A DNA stretch of 64,000 nucleotides from positions 504,019,352 to 504,083,351 of the forward strand of contig CM077115.1 of NCBI GenBank assembly GCA_039619475.1, written 5' to 3'. Numbering within the stretch: the first letter of the stretch is position 1; every line of letters starts with the position of its first letter. This DNA is from Icerya purchasi (lineage: Eukaryota; Arthropoda; Insecta; Hemiptera; Monophlebidae). Under the pieces are notes generated by a model. It ran no database searches. It saw only the letters and a program-made list of their open reading frames with translations, and was not told where the DNA came from. The position numbers were made by a program, and so were the translations under genes. Below are positions 49,430 to 60,959 of this stretch, one piece after another.

Positions 49430-49880
49430 AGATGACAACTAAAACGTCTAAAACCGTACTGATTATATTTAATTTAATATTTGCTTTTTTCTGTTCCCGA
49501 ATATACACATATTAAGTAACTTTGCGTTAATTATTTTTTTCGAACACATTGCCAATACTACTGAAAAGTGCTTTACGAAGTGAGGGATCCGTGTTTTTTC
49601 GGTTTATGTAGTTTAATTTCGCCAATTTTCCAGACTTCAGGAAACACCTGAAACAGGAGGCATTTTTCAAAGATTGTTTGGACAATTGTTGAATCTTTCG
49701 CGCGTATCATTTCAATCGCCGTAATAAAAATGTCATTCGACGCGGAAGCGTTTCAGGTATTAAGCGATTTCATAATTAAATCCAGTTCTCGTCATTACTA
49801 ATGTTGGTTATTATAGTCTCGTTACTAACGTTCGGTGCATACACCTTATCGCATTTAATTTATCTACTTTAAGCAAAAAG
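49430..49880 (-). pseudogene. LINE reverse transcriptase fingers/palm fragment
   Basis: On the minus strand (49.58-49.74 kb), NDIFITAIEMIRAKDSTIV leads to CLLFQVFPEVWKIGEIKLHK and PKKHGS. This matches the RT segment with C-L-x-x-G-x-F-P-x-x-W-K-x-x-x-I-x-x-L-x-K. After a stop and frameshift, FSSIGNVFEKIINAKLLN (49.50-49.56 kb) matches the R-P-I-S-L-L-S-S-I-x-K-V-x-E-K-I-I motif. A further frame gives NQYGFRR (around 49.45 kb), like N-Q-x-G-F-R. The catalytic YADD region is not found downstream. The clade cannot be decided by eye. It is a decayed internal fragment with neither end visible. Confidence 0.85.
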
Positions 49881-51042
49881 AGCAGTCAAGGCGAGTGTCG
49901 CAATTCTTATTATTTTTGGTTAACATTGTGCAAGAAATTTGAATAACTTCAATTTTTCAGTTACAATTTTATGCCCAATTTATTTTTTTTATCAATTAAA
50001 ATCCCGTCATTTCTATTTAGTCTATATGAAACTGACATTTATAAATTAATTTGTTACTACTCTCGGTGTCGGTTATACATGCATATTTTTTTCTTACTTT
50101 ATCGCTCCGTTTAATTCATCCGAGCTGGAGTAGTCGTCGACCAAGAGTCATTAAGTGGAGGAATAATATTTTTCTTACGATAATTTTTTGAAATTTCACT
50201 ACACAATTAAACTTTTGAACACTATGACGTTAGAATGTTTCTTACATTTACGTAATATATCGAATTACATTTTTAAATTCTGTTTAATAATCAATTTCAA
50301 ACGGAGCCAAGAATCACTATCACAATATTACCGTGCGATGATCATCAGTAGATTCAAAAATTCGCTGGACGGTTAAAGCTGCTCCACGCCTCTCACCCAT
50401 CCTTCTTTTAAACTCATTGCACTATGATATTAAAGCATACACTCATCTCAACGATTAATGAATAAAAGCGCAGCTCATGAGTAAACTCTTCAAGTCTATC
50501 AGCGCGCGAACTGTGTTACTGTGTTTTACGTTCTTTAATAATGAAAATTGGCTTCTTCTTATATAGGGATAATTAAATCAACGTTCGAATTTCACTCCAA
50601 AATTTTTTTCAAAACCACAAAAAGATTCCAAAATTTAAAAATTATTAGATAAAAGTACACAGCCTCCCCGTCTATGCAATATGGAGAGTGCATTTTTTTT
50701 TCCTATTAAGCGACGGTTTTTTCTCGATAGTCTAAAATCCGAAAAACCCTGAAATTTAAAAATTTGAAAACTCAAGTTTTAAAAAACACACACAAATCGA
50801 CACCCGCCAGATAGAAAACAAAAAAAAACCCGCTTGTTAAGAAAATTTTAATTTTTTATTAAGGGCAGATGTTTTTCAATCGACGTATTTTACTAATACA
50901 GGACCCCTAGAATTTTAAAATTTAACAGCCCACCGATAGACGTAATCGGCTTAAATTTCGAAAGGTTTATAATAAAAGTCTAAAAGGACCACGCAGCTCT
51001 CTAGGAAATTAGCCATTTCTCAGGCAAACGCCATATTTGATT
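49881..51042. other. AT-rich non-coding stretch
   Basis: No gene is recognised. Positions 50580-51030 contain phrases such as AAAGGACCACGCAGCTCTCTAG that resemble sequence next to the dispersed repeat at 22.1 kb (GTAAGGACCACCGCTTTATAG); homology is uncertain. Confidence 0.35.
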
Positions 51043-51227
51043 TATTATTATATTATATTATATTATGCTATATTATATTATATTATATTATGCTATATTA
51101 TATTATATTATATTATGCTATATTATATTATATTATATTATGCTATATTATATTATATTATATTATACTATATTATATTATATTATACTATATTATATTA
51201 TATTATACTATATTATATTATATTATA
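51043..51227. repeat. TATTA satellite with 25-bp then 20-bp higher-order period
   Basis: A run of TATTA pentamers in which every fifth unit is replaced by a GCTA-containing variant (GCTA at 51067, 51092, 51117 and 51142), then ACTA variants at 51167, 51187 and 51207. The spacing is 25 bp in the first part and 20 bp in the last. Pentamer repeats keep several frames open, which explains the tyrosine/isoleucine/leucine ORFs. Confidence 0.95.
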
Positions 51228-53520
51228 GACACAAAAAACGGACGACAAGGTTTACTGTAATTTCGAAAAACATTTATTTTACATTGTAAAGTGTTTTTTT
51301 TTTCCTTGGGCGCTTCAACACAGGACATTTACCCAACACAAAGGACTAACAGAATGGTGAAACGTAGGGATTTGAAAGTTACATCAGGAAGCGATTAGAA
51401 ACAGAAGAAATGAAGGTAGCTAATACAGGAACAACAGAAGGCGAAGGAATAGTAAGAATGTAGTGGACACAGTATGGAGTCGCGAGACCAGGGCTAAGCG
51501 AATTACAATAAAGGACTGCGCGTTCCAAGGAGATAAAAGAACATTACATTTAGGTTAAAAATTCTTTTTTTTTCAGTGTCAATAGTTGTCATGCAGAAAA
51601 AACTAAAAAAAAAAATCTAGACTAAACTCGAGAAAATATAACAACCAACAAAACACTCGAGGAGGGAAAGGATCTTTGAAAAATCGGAAAACCCGAACAA
51701 AAACGCGGCTATTATGAAAAATAATCGAAAGACGAAGTTTGGATGACCCGGGGGGTATTTTTTTTAAAACGTTTTGTTAGAATTTAATTTTGATCACAAT
51801 TACATTTCTTCTGTAGATATTATTTAAATAATACCGAACAACAGGAAATAAAATCGTAATTTATTCAAATAAAAACATAATCATTATAGTTTTGTAAAGA
51901 GCGTCGTCGTGTTATCATGGCAGTAGTAATAATAATCGGTTCGTGTTATACACACCTTTTCATGACAACAGTAATAATAATCGATATTAATTACAGTAAT
52001 TGCCATAATGTATAGCTCTTACTGATGATTTTTTTGTTTTTTAATTTTTTAATATTTCAATAAACTGACATTATTTAGGACAACAGAATGTTGTGTAAAA
52101 AAATGTGTATAATCATTGCCTTTTACATTTTCGTGCCTCTTTCCCAACTCGCGGCCATTATTTTTTCAGTAAAGACCACGTTATCATCGGAACAAAACAC
52201 GCTTAAGACTACGAAAAAATTCTTTAATTAAATGCCCGACAACATTCCCAGATGTATCCGAGATTGGTTAATTACCGGTTTTTTGTTAAGTTGACCAACG
52301 ACCATCTTCCAATTTAAATCGATTTTTAAACCGTTTTTTTTTTCCTTTTTTTTTTTGGTTATCGCTGTATTTAAGACCCCAGGCGAGAATAAATTAAATT
52401 ATGGTTTGTTACAAAAAATAAATTAATTAATGACGTTTCCGATTCAGACCTAGACGGCAAATCAGATTTGTCTCTAGTAGCAAGCCGATAACCAGATCGG
52501 CCTACGTTAAACCTGGAAATTAACCAGTCTTAGTCCTCCCAAGCCACTTCGAAAAGGTGAAATGGTTTGTTTTTTTTATTGTCCCCGTACGAAAATTTTC
52601 GATTAAATTAACGAATTATTTTTTATTTTTCATAATCGTCGTTTAATGTTTTTTTTTTTTATTTCTTAAACATCTTTTACGTACTGCCGAATAAGTCCGA
52701 CTTTTTTACAAAATACTGAAAGTAATATGTTCCGCATAAAAATTCGCAATTTTTAATAACTTCAGTTAATTTCTCAGTAATTTCTAAATTCGAAAGCGAA
52801 TAACAAATATGGCCAGTCTATAAAATATATAACAGTAAATAAATTTAAATAACCTAAAAAATACATATTTAAACTTGGAAAATATTTTGAATAAAAAATA
52901 CCGCGAAACACGCTCAATTGTGTTCTTGCAAAAAAACGAACTATATTTTTTCTCGCTCGCCTCTCGCCGCCACTCTGTTGTTCCGATAGGGGCAGCGTTA
53001 CACATTTAAGCGTGTACGGTAATCGATTTCCGGAAAACACATTACACATTTTTCACATTCCTTGCTGCAATAGAGCACGGCACTTCGCTCTACAGCAGAA
53101 ACCATATTTTATCTTAAATAGCTGTAAAAAAAATATGAGAACTTTTTTACGATATTTCCGAAATAGCAAACAACAGCCGATAACTAAATACTTATCGCAG
53201 AAAAACCCATCTTCAGCTGGAAAAGATAACGCCGAATGTATGTGTGTCGCGAAGAAAACTATAAAACTTTTGTAGAACTGAAATGATGATTTTACTTTTT
53301 TCGTTCGCGACGCATACATATATTTATCTCCTACGTACACGTTCCGGCGTTTAGGGTTTTGTATCATCTTCATTAACGAGAAGACGTAAATGTTCGGTTT
53401 TATGTTTGTCCTTTAATTTTTATTTTTCCGGCTAAAGGTGGCATTAGCCCGAAGACGTTTCATTTTTATTTCGCTACCTAGTTCAGCGGCTGCGTTTTTT
53501 CACGTTTTATTCGAAATGAT
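51228..53520. other. Non-coding stretch
   Basis: No gene is recognised. Positions 51330-51560 are purine-rich with no readable domain. ORFs at 52774-53049 and 53012-53373 on both strands have no known motifs. Confidence 0.4.
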
Positions 53521-53624
53521 ATTTTTATTCTGATACCTGTTTGCGTTAAAAATAACTTCTTTTAAAGATTAGATATTTTTTAAAAAGTTATTTCTAGCGC
53601 TAACAGGTATCAGAATAAAAAAAG
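53521..53624. repeat. Short near-perfect hairpin (about 39-bp arms)
   Basis: The left arm (53521-53558, core TTCTGATACCTGTTTGCG) and right arm (53586-53624, core CGCTAACAGGTATCAGAA) are inverted repeats with about three mismatches and a 27-base AT-rich loop. It could be a small fold-back transposon or a transcribed hairpin. No known miRNA seed was recognised. Confidence 0.75.
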
Positions 53625-53867
53625 TATTATTTCAGATACATGAAAACTATTAAAAAGAAATACGTCGCGGCGGAAGTGACAGTTTCGATTCTATATATTA
53701 ACTGTAAGGGAGAAAAAAAAGAAAGACAAACAAAAATAAGAAAAAAAATTGCTCAACACTGCTTGATGAATACACGATAAATTAATAATTTTCTAAATGT
53801 ATTAAAAAAAAAAAAGGGGTAAATAAAGGAATCTATGAAGCTAAAAAGTCATACATATTTAAATTGC

Positions 53868-54694
53868 GGTTCTTTAGAATTCCGTATTCACAGCCGAGGA
53901 GCTGTTGGCTATCGTTCGCTCTATTATTTTCATTTCCTCGAATCACCCTTCCTTTAATTATCTCCGATTCCTCGATTCAGGCCATATCCTCTCCCCTTCC
54001 TGATCAATCGTGTGACTTAGTTATATACGTTCACTCATTCATAATCTTATTAATTTGCTGGGGGTACAGCTAGCCACTCGGGGTCGTATTCGGTAATAAA
54101 GCGGCTGATTCCTCGGCTCGGGTTTGCTGCTTCTTCCCGCCGTTTTTTTTTTTAAAAAATTCCATCTGCTAACCTCCTATCGATATGTAAATGCTTCCAT
54201 ATCAGATCACGGTATACATTAACCCTCGCTCCTTTTCTAATAATCATTCATTTCATCTGTCAGTTCAGCCTACTCTTCTTCCCTATTCGTGGTTTTTCTT
54301 TTGTATACCTCTCTTCGACGTTCTGATGTTGTTTCCATTGTTCGTATGCACTTTGGCCATTCTTTGCTGCCATTATCTAAATTTCGTTTTTCCTTGATTT
54401 CTGTCCCCTCCATCATAATGATGCAGTGTTATTTGCGACGCCGATCATCTTCGAGTGTTCATCTCTTTCTGTCGCAGCATTTTGTATTCCTATTTGTGCT
54501 GAGGCTTGTGGGCTTCCTACCCGTAATTATACTTCTTATATCCGGTCTTTTTCTTCCCAAAATTAATTATTCTTGCGCTATATTGATTGCTTTTTATCAA
54601 TGATTTCTGATCGGATTCAAATATAACCGACTCTACTATTTGTTTCTGGGTGAAGATCCTTGGTTAACAAGCCCCCAAGGGGAAAAAAAAAAAA
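53868..54694 (+). pseudogene. LINE 3' part: RNase H, zinc knuckle, hairpin and A-tail (family shared with 63.2 kb)
   Basis: One plus-strand frame gives SVFTAEELLAIVRSIIF, the RNase H S-x-F-T-A-E motif. A second gives IISDSSIQAISSPLP (D-S) and later CWGYS-PLGVVFGNKAADSSAR, a decayed W-x-P-x-H-x-G-x-x-G-N-E-x-A-D. Further on, DVVSIVRMHFGHSLLP fits the R-x-R-x-G-H motif, and CPLHHNDAVLFATPIIFECS is a knuckle-like segment in which the histidine is replaced. A 3' untranslated part follows and ends in a hairpin (CCTTGG 54658-54663 with CCAAGG 54675-54680) just before an A-run (54683-54694). Positions 54460-54650 align closely to the minus strand at 63.28-63.49 kb, showing a repeated family. Frameshifts make it non-functional. 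Confidence 0.88.
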
Positions 54695-55093
54695 GCTCTT
54701 TAGAATGCTAAAAAACACTTTCCTCTACGTGAGAGATTACTAGTAAATTGTAAAAATCATATTACAAATCGGAATTCTCGTGTCCTATTTTTAATAAACA
54801 AATCCATTTTCGTCAAGCGAACCATATGTGTATTTATTTGTAAAAGGGATTTCTCTTTTTTTTGGTTTCGGTGGAAGAAATAGAAACTAGTACGATAATG
54901 TTGTTTTTTTTTGGGGGGGGGGGGTTGGTTTTTTTTTTTTTCTTGAAATTAATAAACTTCTTTAGGCCCGGGCGATAATGTTCCAGTTCATTGGCGGTGT
55001 TTTTGTTTGGTTGAAAAACAAATTAAAAGCGCTCGAAATAAATAATTTTTTTTATTTGTTCCGAAATAAGTAATGCATTTTAGAACGTAGAGT
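54695..55093. other. Non-coding stretch with poly(T)-poly(G) tract
   Basis: T9-G12 composite at 54904-54924 and another T-run at about 54929-54942. No gene. Positions 55086-55093 are the left target-site copy of the next element. Confidence 0.6.
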
Positions 55094-55421
55094 CATAGGC
55101 GCACCGAGGGGAGGGATTTGGGGGTTCAAACACCTCCCGAAATGGATTTTTATGTTGTTGAATTGTCACTTTACGCCGGTAAGATGTCTTGGTAGCAGGC
55201 ATTCTGACGGTACAACTAACTATCTATTAATGTAAATTATTCTCAAAATGAAAACGAACAGAAAGTGTAATCCTAATCCTTACGCATTTAGAACTATTGT
55301 ACAAGAGAGATTATTTATAAAATATCACCACTAAATAAAATCCTTTTTTCTGTCAAGTGTTTTTTTTTTTTTTTTTAAATGGATCGGCCCCTCCCGAAAA
55401 ACTGGCCTGGGTACGCCTATG
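55094..55421. mobile_element. Non-autonomous hAT-type element (328 bp) with near-perfect target duplication
   Basis: The left end is CATAGGCGCACCGAGGGGAG and the reverse complement of the right end is CATAGGCGTACCCAGGCC, so the first eleven bases agree at ten positions. Flanks are CGTAGAGT (55086-55093) and CGTCGAGT (55422-55429), seven of eight identical. G-rich subterminal blocks (GGGGAGGGATTTGGGGG left, GGGAGGGGCC right on the complement) resemble the other hAT elements here. The interior has no transposase and includes a T-run at about 55360-55376. Confidence 0.82.
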
Positions 55422-55429
55422 CGTCGAGT

Positions 55430-58400
55430 AGTTAGATCATTTTCTGGGTAATTTTTTTGTTACTTAAAAAAAAACAGAATATTCGAAGTTTCCACTCAAT
55501 TCGACGTAAACAATTCTAATGGGCTGCGGGGAGATTTTATGTTTTTGCCCGTTTTAAAACAAAAATTCTGAATATTTTATCAGTCGAGCGGCTGCCTTCG
55601 GATCTCGGCGACAGAGTGTGAAATGTTTGTATTGTGCAGTCTGATGATGTTCATGCACTTCTTCGTAGAGAAATCGATAAAAAAATAATGCGCATAATAA
55701 TGCCGGCCAATAGGCGTCAGGTACAAGTATCAGCTGAAGAACGTTACGTAATACTCTAGCGAGCAAAAAAAATAATCGGGTTTGTCTCAAGTGCTGTCAA
55801 ATAAAATTCGTTCCAATTAGTATTATCTTTTTTTACCGGTTTTCTTTTTTTTCTCCTAAATTTCTAAAAGTTGCGAAAGGGTACGTCTCGAATTGATTGT
55901 GTAATATATATGTATATAACATTATTATTTCTAATTAATAATTTCTTCGGAAGAAAAGTATATTTATAAGAGTCATTGACCAAAGTTTTATGAGGGCAGG
56001 GAGAAAAAACTAAATCTGTCATCGAAAATGTTAAAAAATTAGATTCTTAAAACGAGTTTTTTTTTTTTTTTTTTTTTTATTTTCAATCATCTATTTCAGC
56101 CTACTCTAAATTATATCAATAATGGGCAAAATACGCTGATTCGACGCTACACTAGCTTTCGTATTTCAGTTCTTATTAATAATTATAACATTTTCGCGCA
56201 ATTAAATCCTTCGAACCGAGTGGTATTATTGTTAGAAATATCATTTGAATTAATAAATAACTACGGGAAATAATTTCAAGACTACAATGTAATTAATCTA
56301 TAGCGTCTCTATTTCTTCAACGGTCGAATAATAATAATAATACATCGATAAAAGGATGTCAAGGGGGAATCGCTTTTGCGCCCGGAAATCGATTCGTCGC
56401 TCGATAAGAAAAAAATATTGAAAAAGGCTTTTTATATTTTTCAGAGTCCCGAAAATTAAAATCGACCCTTCCATGCATCTCTTGGCGACAACCTGAAATA
56501 GGGGACCGAAAGGAAAACGGCAATCTTATCGCTCCTTTGTGTGTCGAATAAGATTAAACTTTTTCCCCATTTTATCGTTGCTTTTGATCCGAGCCTTTGA
56601 TCTGTTTTTCGTTTTCGTAACAACAATTACGGTCCATTTCCGACGATTAAAATGACATCCGCTATAAAAATATCGATAAAATTTACGGTATTATATAAAA
56701 AAAAAAATATCGAAATTAAAACCCTTTCCTTTTTTTGTTTCGATAAGAAATAAATATTTGCAATGTAAAGTTTAACGAAATAATTAAGACGTTTCAAAAG
56801 TTACGTTAAATAATAAATGTGTTGCAAGCAAATTACGAGGTACTTTTATCTGTTTAGATCTTTTAAAAAACTATGCACTACTAATCAGTAGTCTCATCTC
56901 GTTTAGAGAATAATATAAGCGTCGCTCGATTATCTAAACATTAATGTTGTTTCCTAGCGTTGGTGAAAAAAAATTGATGAAAATTATTTTAGGCTTTTTG
57001 CAGAATTTCCCCCCGTATGCAATGGAAATTATAGTCCATTTTTTGATTTTCGGTTATCCCTTTACCCGCGCTGAGTGATGATGCAAAGAAGGTTTTTTAT
57101 TACTTCTCAGATTTAAAGTTAATTTTTTTGGGTAACATTTATCGCTATGAAAGAAAAATAAATAAATAAAATCCGTCGGATGAGAAATTCGGATTGATCT
57201 CGAAAAAAAATGGCGGTTATTTTTCAGTTTTTGAACAACGTTTCAAAACTTCTTCCTATAAAATCCTATTTTAAAGTCTCTTCCTTTCCGAGTAACTTTT
57301 TTTTTTCGTTTTTGCATTGCACTCGTACGGCTCCGTCTTATTACAAATTGCAACACAAATGTCGGACAATAAATCATACTCGTTTAATTGTATTTCTAGA
57401 ATTTCATAATCTCCGGAAGTTCATTTCGCGGAGTTCTTATTTGGACGATAAAAAAAAAAAAGTAATTAAAAAAATAAATAATTAAAAAAATAAATAATTA
57501 AAAAAAAAAAAAGGATCGAAAACTATTATTCAAACCCGGTTAAAATTACGGCAAACGCTATTCCATTTCTTTTATTCTATTTTTTTTATTTTTTTTTTTT
57601 GAGCTCTTATATTTTATTTGTTACAAAAATTTTAGTTATTCCAGTTATATTAAATAAATTTATACGACCATATAACGCGACCACTGTAAATAAAAGAATT
57701 TTTTTAATGTTAATGCCCACAGATGGCGCAGCAGCAGCTATATATGTGATGTAAATTGTATTATACTATTTGATGAAAATCGTCGATTTCTTATTGTAGA
57801 ATAGAGTAATACATGATTTCGAAATATTTTTTATTGGAATATTTCGAGCGTTCAGTAGAGTTGCATTCGTTATATTTCTTCTGGATAAATGTAGTCAACG
57901 TTTACCGAACATTTCATCGACCCAATCGGCTTCGCGGGTTCTATTCGAATAGGAATCGAACTGATTATTTTTTAGTCTAAACTGAATACTCGCCCCTAAC
58001 CGGGCTGGGGTATTTTATTCGAATGTAAAGTTCTGCCGGATTTTTAGCTGTTCCGTTTTTTTTTGCGCTTATTGTAGACCCCGTAATTCAAAACGCGCTT
58101 ACGAAATTTGCTACTAAAAATTACATTTTAAAAGATTTACTTCAGTTTTTATATCGAATATTTATTAGATCATTTAATTATAGTAAATTGCGCTTTTATT
58201 AATAAAATTACGTAATTCGTATAAAACTCTCTTCCCACCGCATTTCCAAATTTCAAAAGAAAAACATCGATAATTTCAAATTGAACGAATTTCTCGAATG
58301 AAACGAAACAGTAAATGTCGCATTGCGAACGATTTGTTTCAAATGGAAATCGGTCGTTTGTCGTCAAGTTTTTTTTTCTTTTTATGTTTAACTATCGTGT

Positions 58401-58959
58401 CGATTGTTTCGAATATAAAAATATCTCGCAATGTTTACTAGTTCAGAATACAACTAATATTAATGTTAGAACGAAAAAAATTTTAAAATAATTTTACTTT
58501 TATACAAAATTCGAAATTATTTAAAATTTTAGGATACGTTAAAAATAATAATTATTTCCCCAGGTATAAATAAAATCCAATAATAAGGGTTTGATATTAG
58601 ATTAACCCGATGTAATATCCTCTCGCTAAGTAGTAAGTATTCCATAGCAAACAAAAGTGTATCTTACAAATATATATGTATATCTAAACAGTCGAACTCC
58701 GGCGAGAATGTACGAAAACTTAACAGTTACGTTTATAATATATGCTCAACATTATTGAACGAAATCCGCTAATCAAAATGAATTATTATTGCGTGTATTC
58801 TCGCGCGCCTGATCAATAAAATCCATGCTATTACCATTATGGTTGCATTGTACGATTTACTAGCAGATTCGAGTAAGCCTTAACTGCGGACATAGGCGGG
58901 AAAGACGGCAAAAGAAATTGCAAAAATTTCGAAAATATCTTCGCCAAGATTAAATGTTT
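55430..58959. other. Long AT-rich non-coding stretch
   Basis: No gene is recognised. Poly(T) lies at about 56060-56079, and a 16-bp A-rich minisatellite (AATTAAAAAAATAAAT units) at about 57465-57512. ORFs at 55554-55790 (-) and 57210-57485 (+) are unassigned. Confidence 0.4.
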
Positions 58960-59600
58960 TTCGGCAGGGGGGAGGGGCGGCTGCCGGCGTCTACGGCGCT
59001 AATGGGGCGGTGTTTATATAATACGGCGATGAGTCGCGGAATCGAGCGAAACAGAGGGGTGCTGAAAACGCACAGATGCTAGCACAGTGTGTAAAGTGGA
59101 GAGTGAGAGGACAATAGGGAGCGTGTGTAAGGTTAATCATTCCCGAAAAAAAGCCGTTTCGGAGTTCTGAGAAATTCGACGATTCCACGAAGGAGAGAGA
59201 TTGTTTTGATAAAAGCCGAACGAGTGCAATAGAGAAGTTAAAGTGTGATGATAACGAAGGATAGCGAAAATTGGTACGGTTTCGGCCCGAGTCTGGGAAT
59301 AAGAAAAGAAAGCCGGTCCCCGGAACGAACTGTTGATCATATCGGCGTCCTCGTCTCTCTCATCTCTCAGCGAGCGAGCGCTCTCCCTTTTTCCCTCTCT
59401 ATTCTTCATAGCCCTTCGAGAGGCTGCACGGCGACGAATCTCACAAAAGAAAGAACCCCCTCCGGGTACTGGAAAGCAGCCGGCCGTCAAATGCACCGTC
59501 TTCACCGGAGCAAATCTCCATCGGTTTATTTACCTGCGTCTAGGTCTCTATTGTAAGCAGCGCTACGCGTCTCCGAAGGACCGTTGTAAAGGCCCGAACG
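58960..59600 (+). promoter_or_regulatory. GC-richer stretch with TATA box: possible promoter and 5' exon
   Basis: This is the most GC-rich stretch in the window. TATATAA at 59015-59021 sits between GC-rich sequences (GGGGCGGTGTT upstream, TACGGCGATGAG downstream), and purine-rich then CT-rich sequence follows to about 59410. Open frames on both strands (59137-59505 -, 59245-59556 +, 59333-59710 +) show no known domain and could be untranslated leader. A GTAAGC at 59553 is a weak candidate splice donor. These features would fit the start of a host gene extending right or a long 5' UTR, but no coding exon was found. Confidence 0.27.
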
Positions 59601-60357
59601 AGACAAGGAAGAAAAATACGACAGCAGATAAACAGATACGCGCCTTTGCACGCACACGCGCACCGCATAACAATAACGTTATAATAGTTGAGACATTTAT
59701 TTCTTTTTAAATAACACAAGATACATCTACCGTGTGCCCTGTAAAGCTCTTCTTTCTCCGCACCAGAAAGCCTTTGCACTAGTTTTTTTTTTTCGTTTTC
59801 TTTTTCTTTTTTTTTCTCATTCGCTTTACTGATTTATTGCACACCCGAAAAACACTAATTTATTATTCATCTGTCGGAGGAGATTTTTTCCTCCTCTGCC
59901 CGGACGACAAGAAATCGGCAAAAAAATCTACAAAAATAAACCGTATTTCCATTAGAATTTTTTTTTCTATTCCAGGCAATGCACTTACGGTCATAAAAAT
60001 CACCGACCGCTATACCGTATACTATTATAATAAACACGCTTTGTTTCTATCCGTCGAATAAAACTTGCAAACTGCGTTTTATTTCCATTCACACGGATAT
60101 GTGTTTTACGAGACTTGGGGTCAACCTGAAATTTTCTGTATAGATCTCGAAGAATGCAACGAAATTGTTTTACGATTACAACGTAACTGCGGAAATGCAT
60201 TTTATTCGCACGTACAATATGTTGTGAACATTTTATTCAATCAGGGTCTGACTTCAAGTTCTCACTAAGCCAGGATAATCTTAATATACGACGCACACCA
60301 CACGTATGCCACGACCTACTTCTGTAGGTGTACCCCCGTTGTGGTTTAATTTTATTT
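59601..60357. other. Non-coding stretch
   Basis: No gene is recognised. T-rich runs lie at about 59781-59818. The ORF at 60065-60268 (+) and the opposite ORF at 60000-60200 are unassigned. Confidence 0.4.
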
Positions 60358-60445
60358 TTTTTGAAGTGAAACTTCTTATCGTGCGGTAGGAAAAATGTTT
60401 TCCTTACGCATTACGCGTTAAACGTAAGCTAGGTATGCATATTTG
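60358..60445 (+). repeat. Repeat A: GAAGTGAAACTTC left-end unit, copy 1
   Basis: Starts TTTTGAAGTGAAACTTCTTA and continues through TTACGCATTACGCGTTAAAC to GTAAGCTAGGTATG. The same sequence, split by the hAT element, is at 60681-60705 plus 62351-62410. No right end is seen, so this copy is partial. Confidence 0.8.
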
Positions 60446-60566
60446 TGTGTATGTGTAAGTATGTATAAGTGTCTGTCTGGGTCTAGTAGTATACCTAAAT
60501 GAGTAAATGTATAGTTAAGTGTTTATACTACGGGACTTCGTATAGTATATAGTTTATGAGCATTCT

Positions 60567-60606
<40 letters not shown>

Positions 60607-60680
60607 ATAAGTACGTATACACACCACTCTACAGAAAGATATTCACGATACGATATACATTTAGTCTGTTAGTGAGTTTT
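60446..60680. other. Spacer with (TA)n microsatellite
   Basis: Holds GT/TA-rich sequence and a (TA)n run at 60572-60600 between the two copies of the GAAGTGAAACTTC repeat. Confidence 0.5.
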
Positions 60681-60959
60681 TGAAGTGAAACTTTTTACGG
60701 CACGGCAGCCCCGGATCTACGATTTTTTCGAACCGGGGCAAGAACTTGATAGTGTCGCCCCCTCTCTCCAGCGTTTGAGATATATTGTTTAAAAAAACCC
60801 CCCACAAATATAGAATGGGTGGCATTTTTTGTGGTCGAAAGAATAAGTACCCTTTAATAAATTTACACTCTTTATTATCTACTAGCTAATAACTTTTTCA
60901 TTTATGTGACATAAAATTAAATATAGAAAACATACAACCAGGAAAGACAACAGACAATC

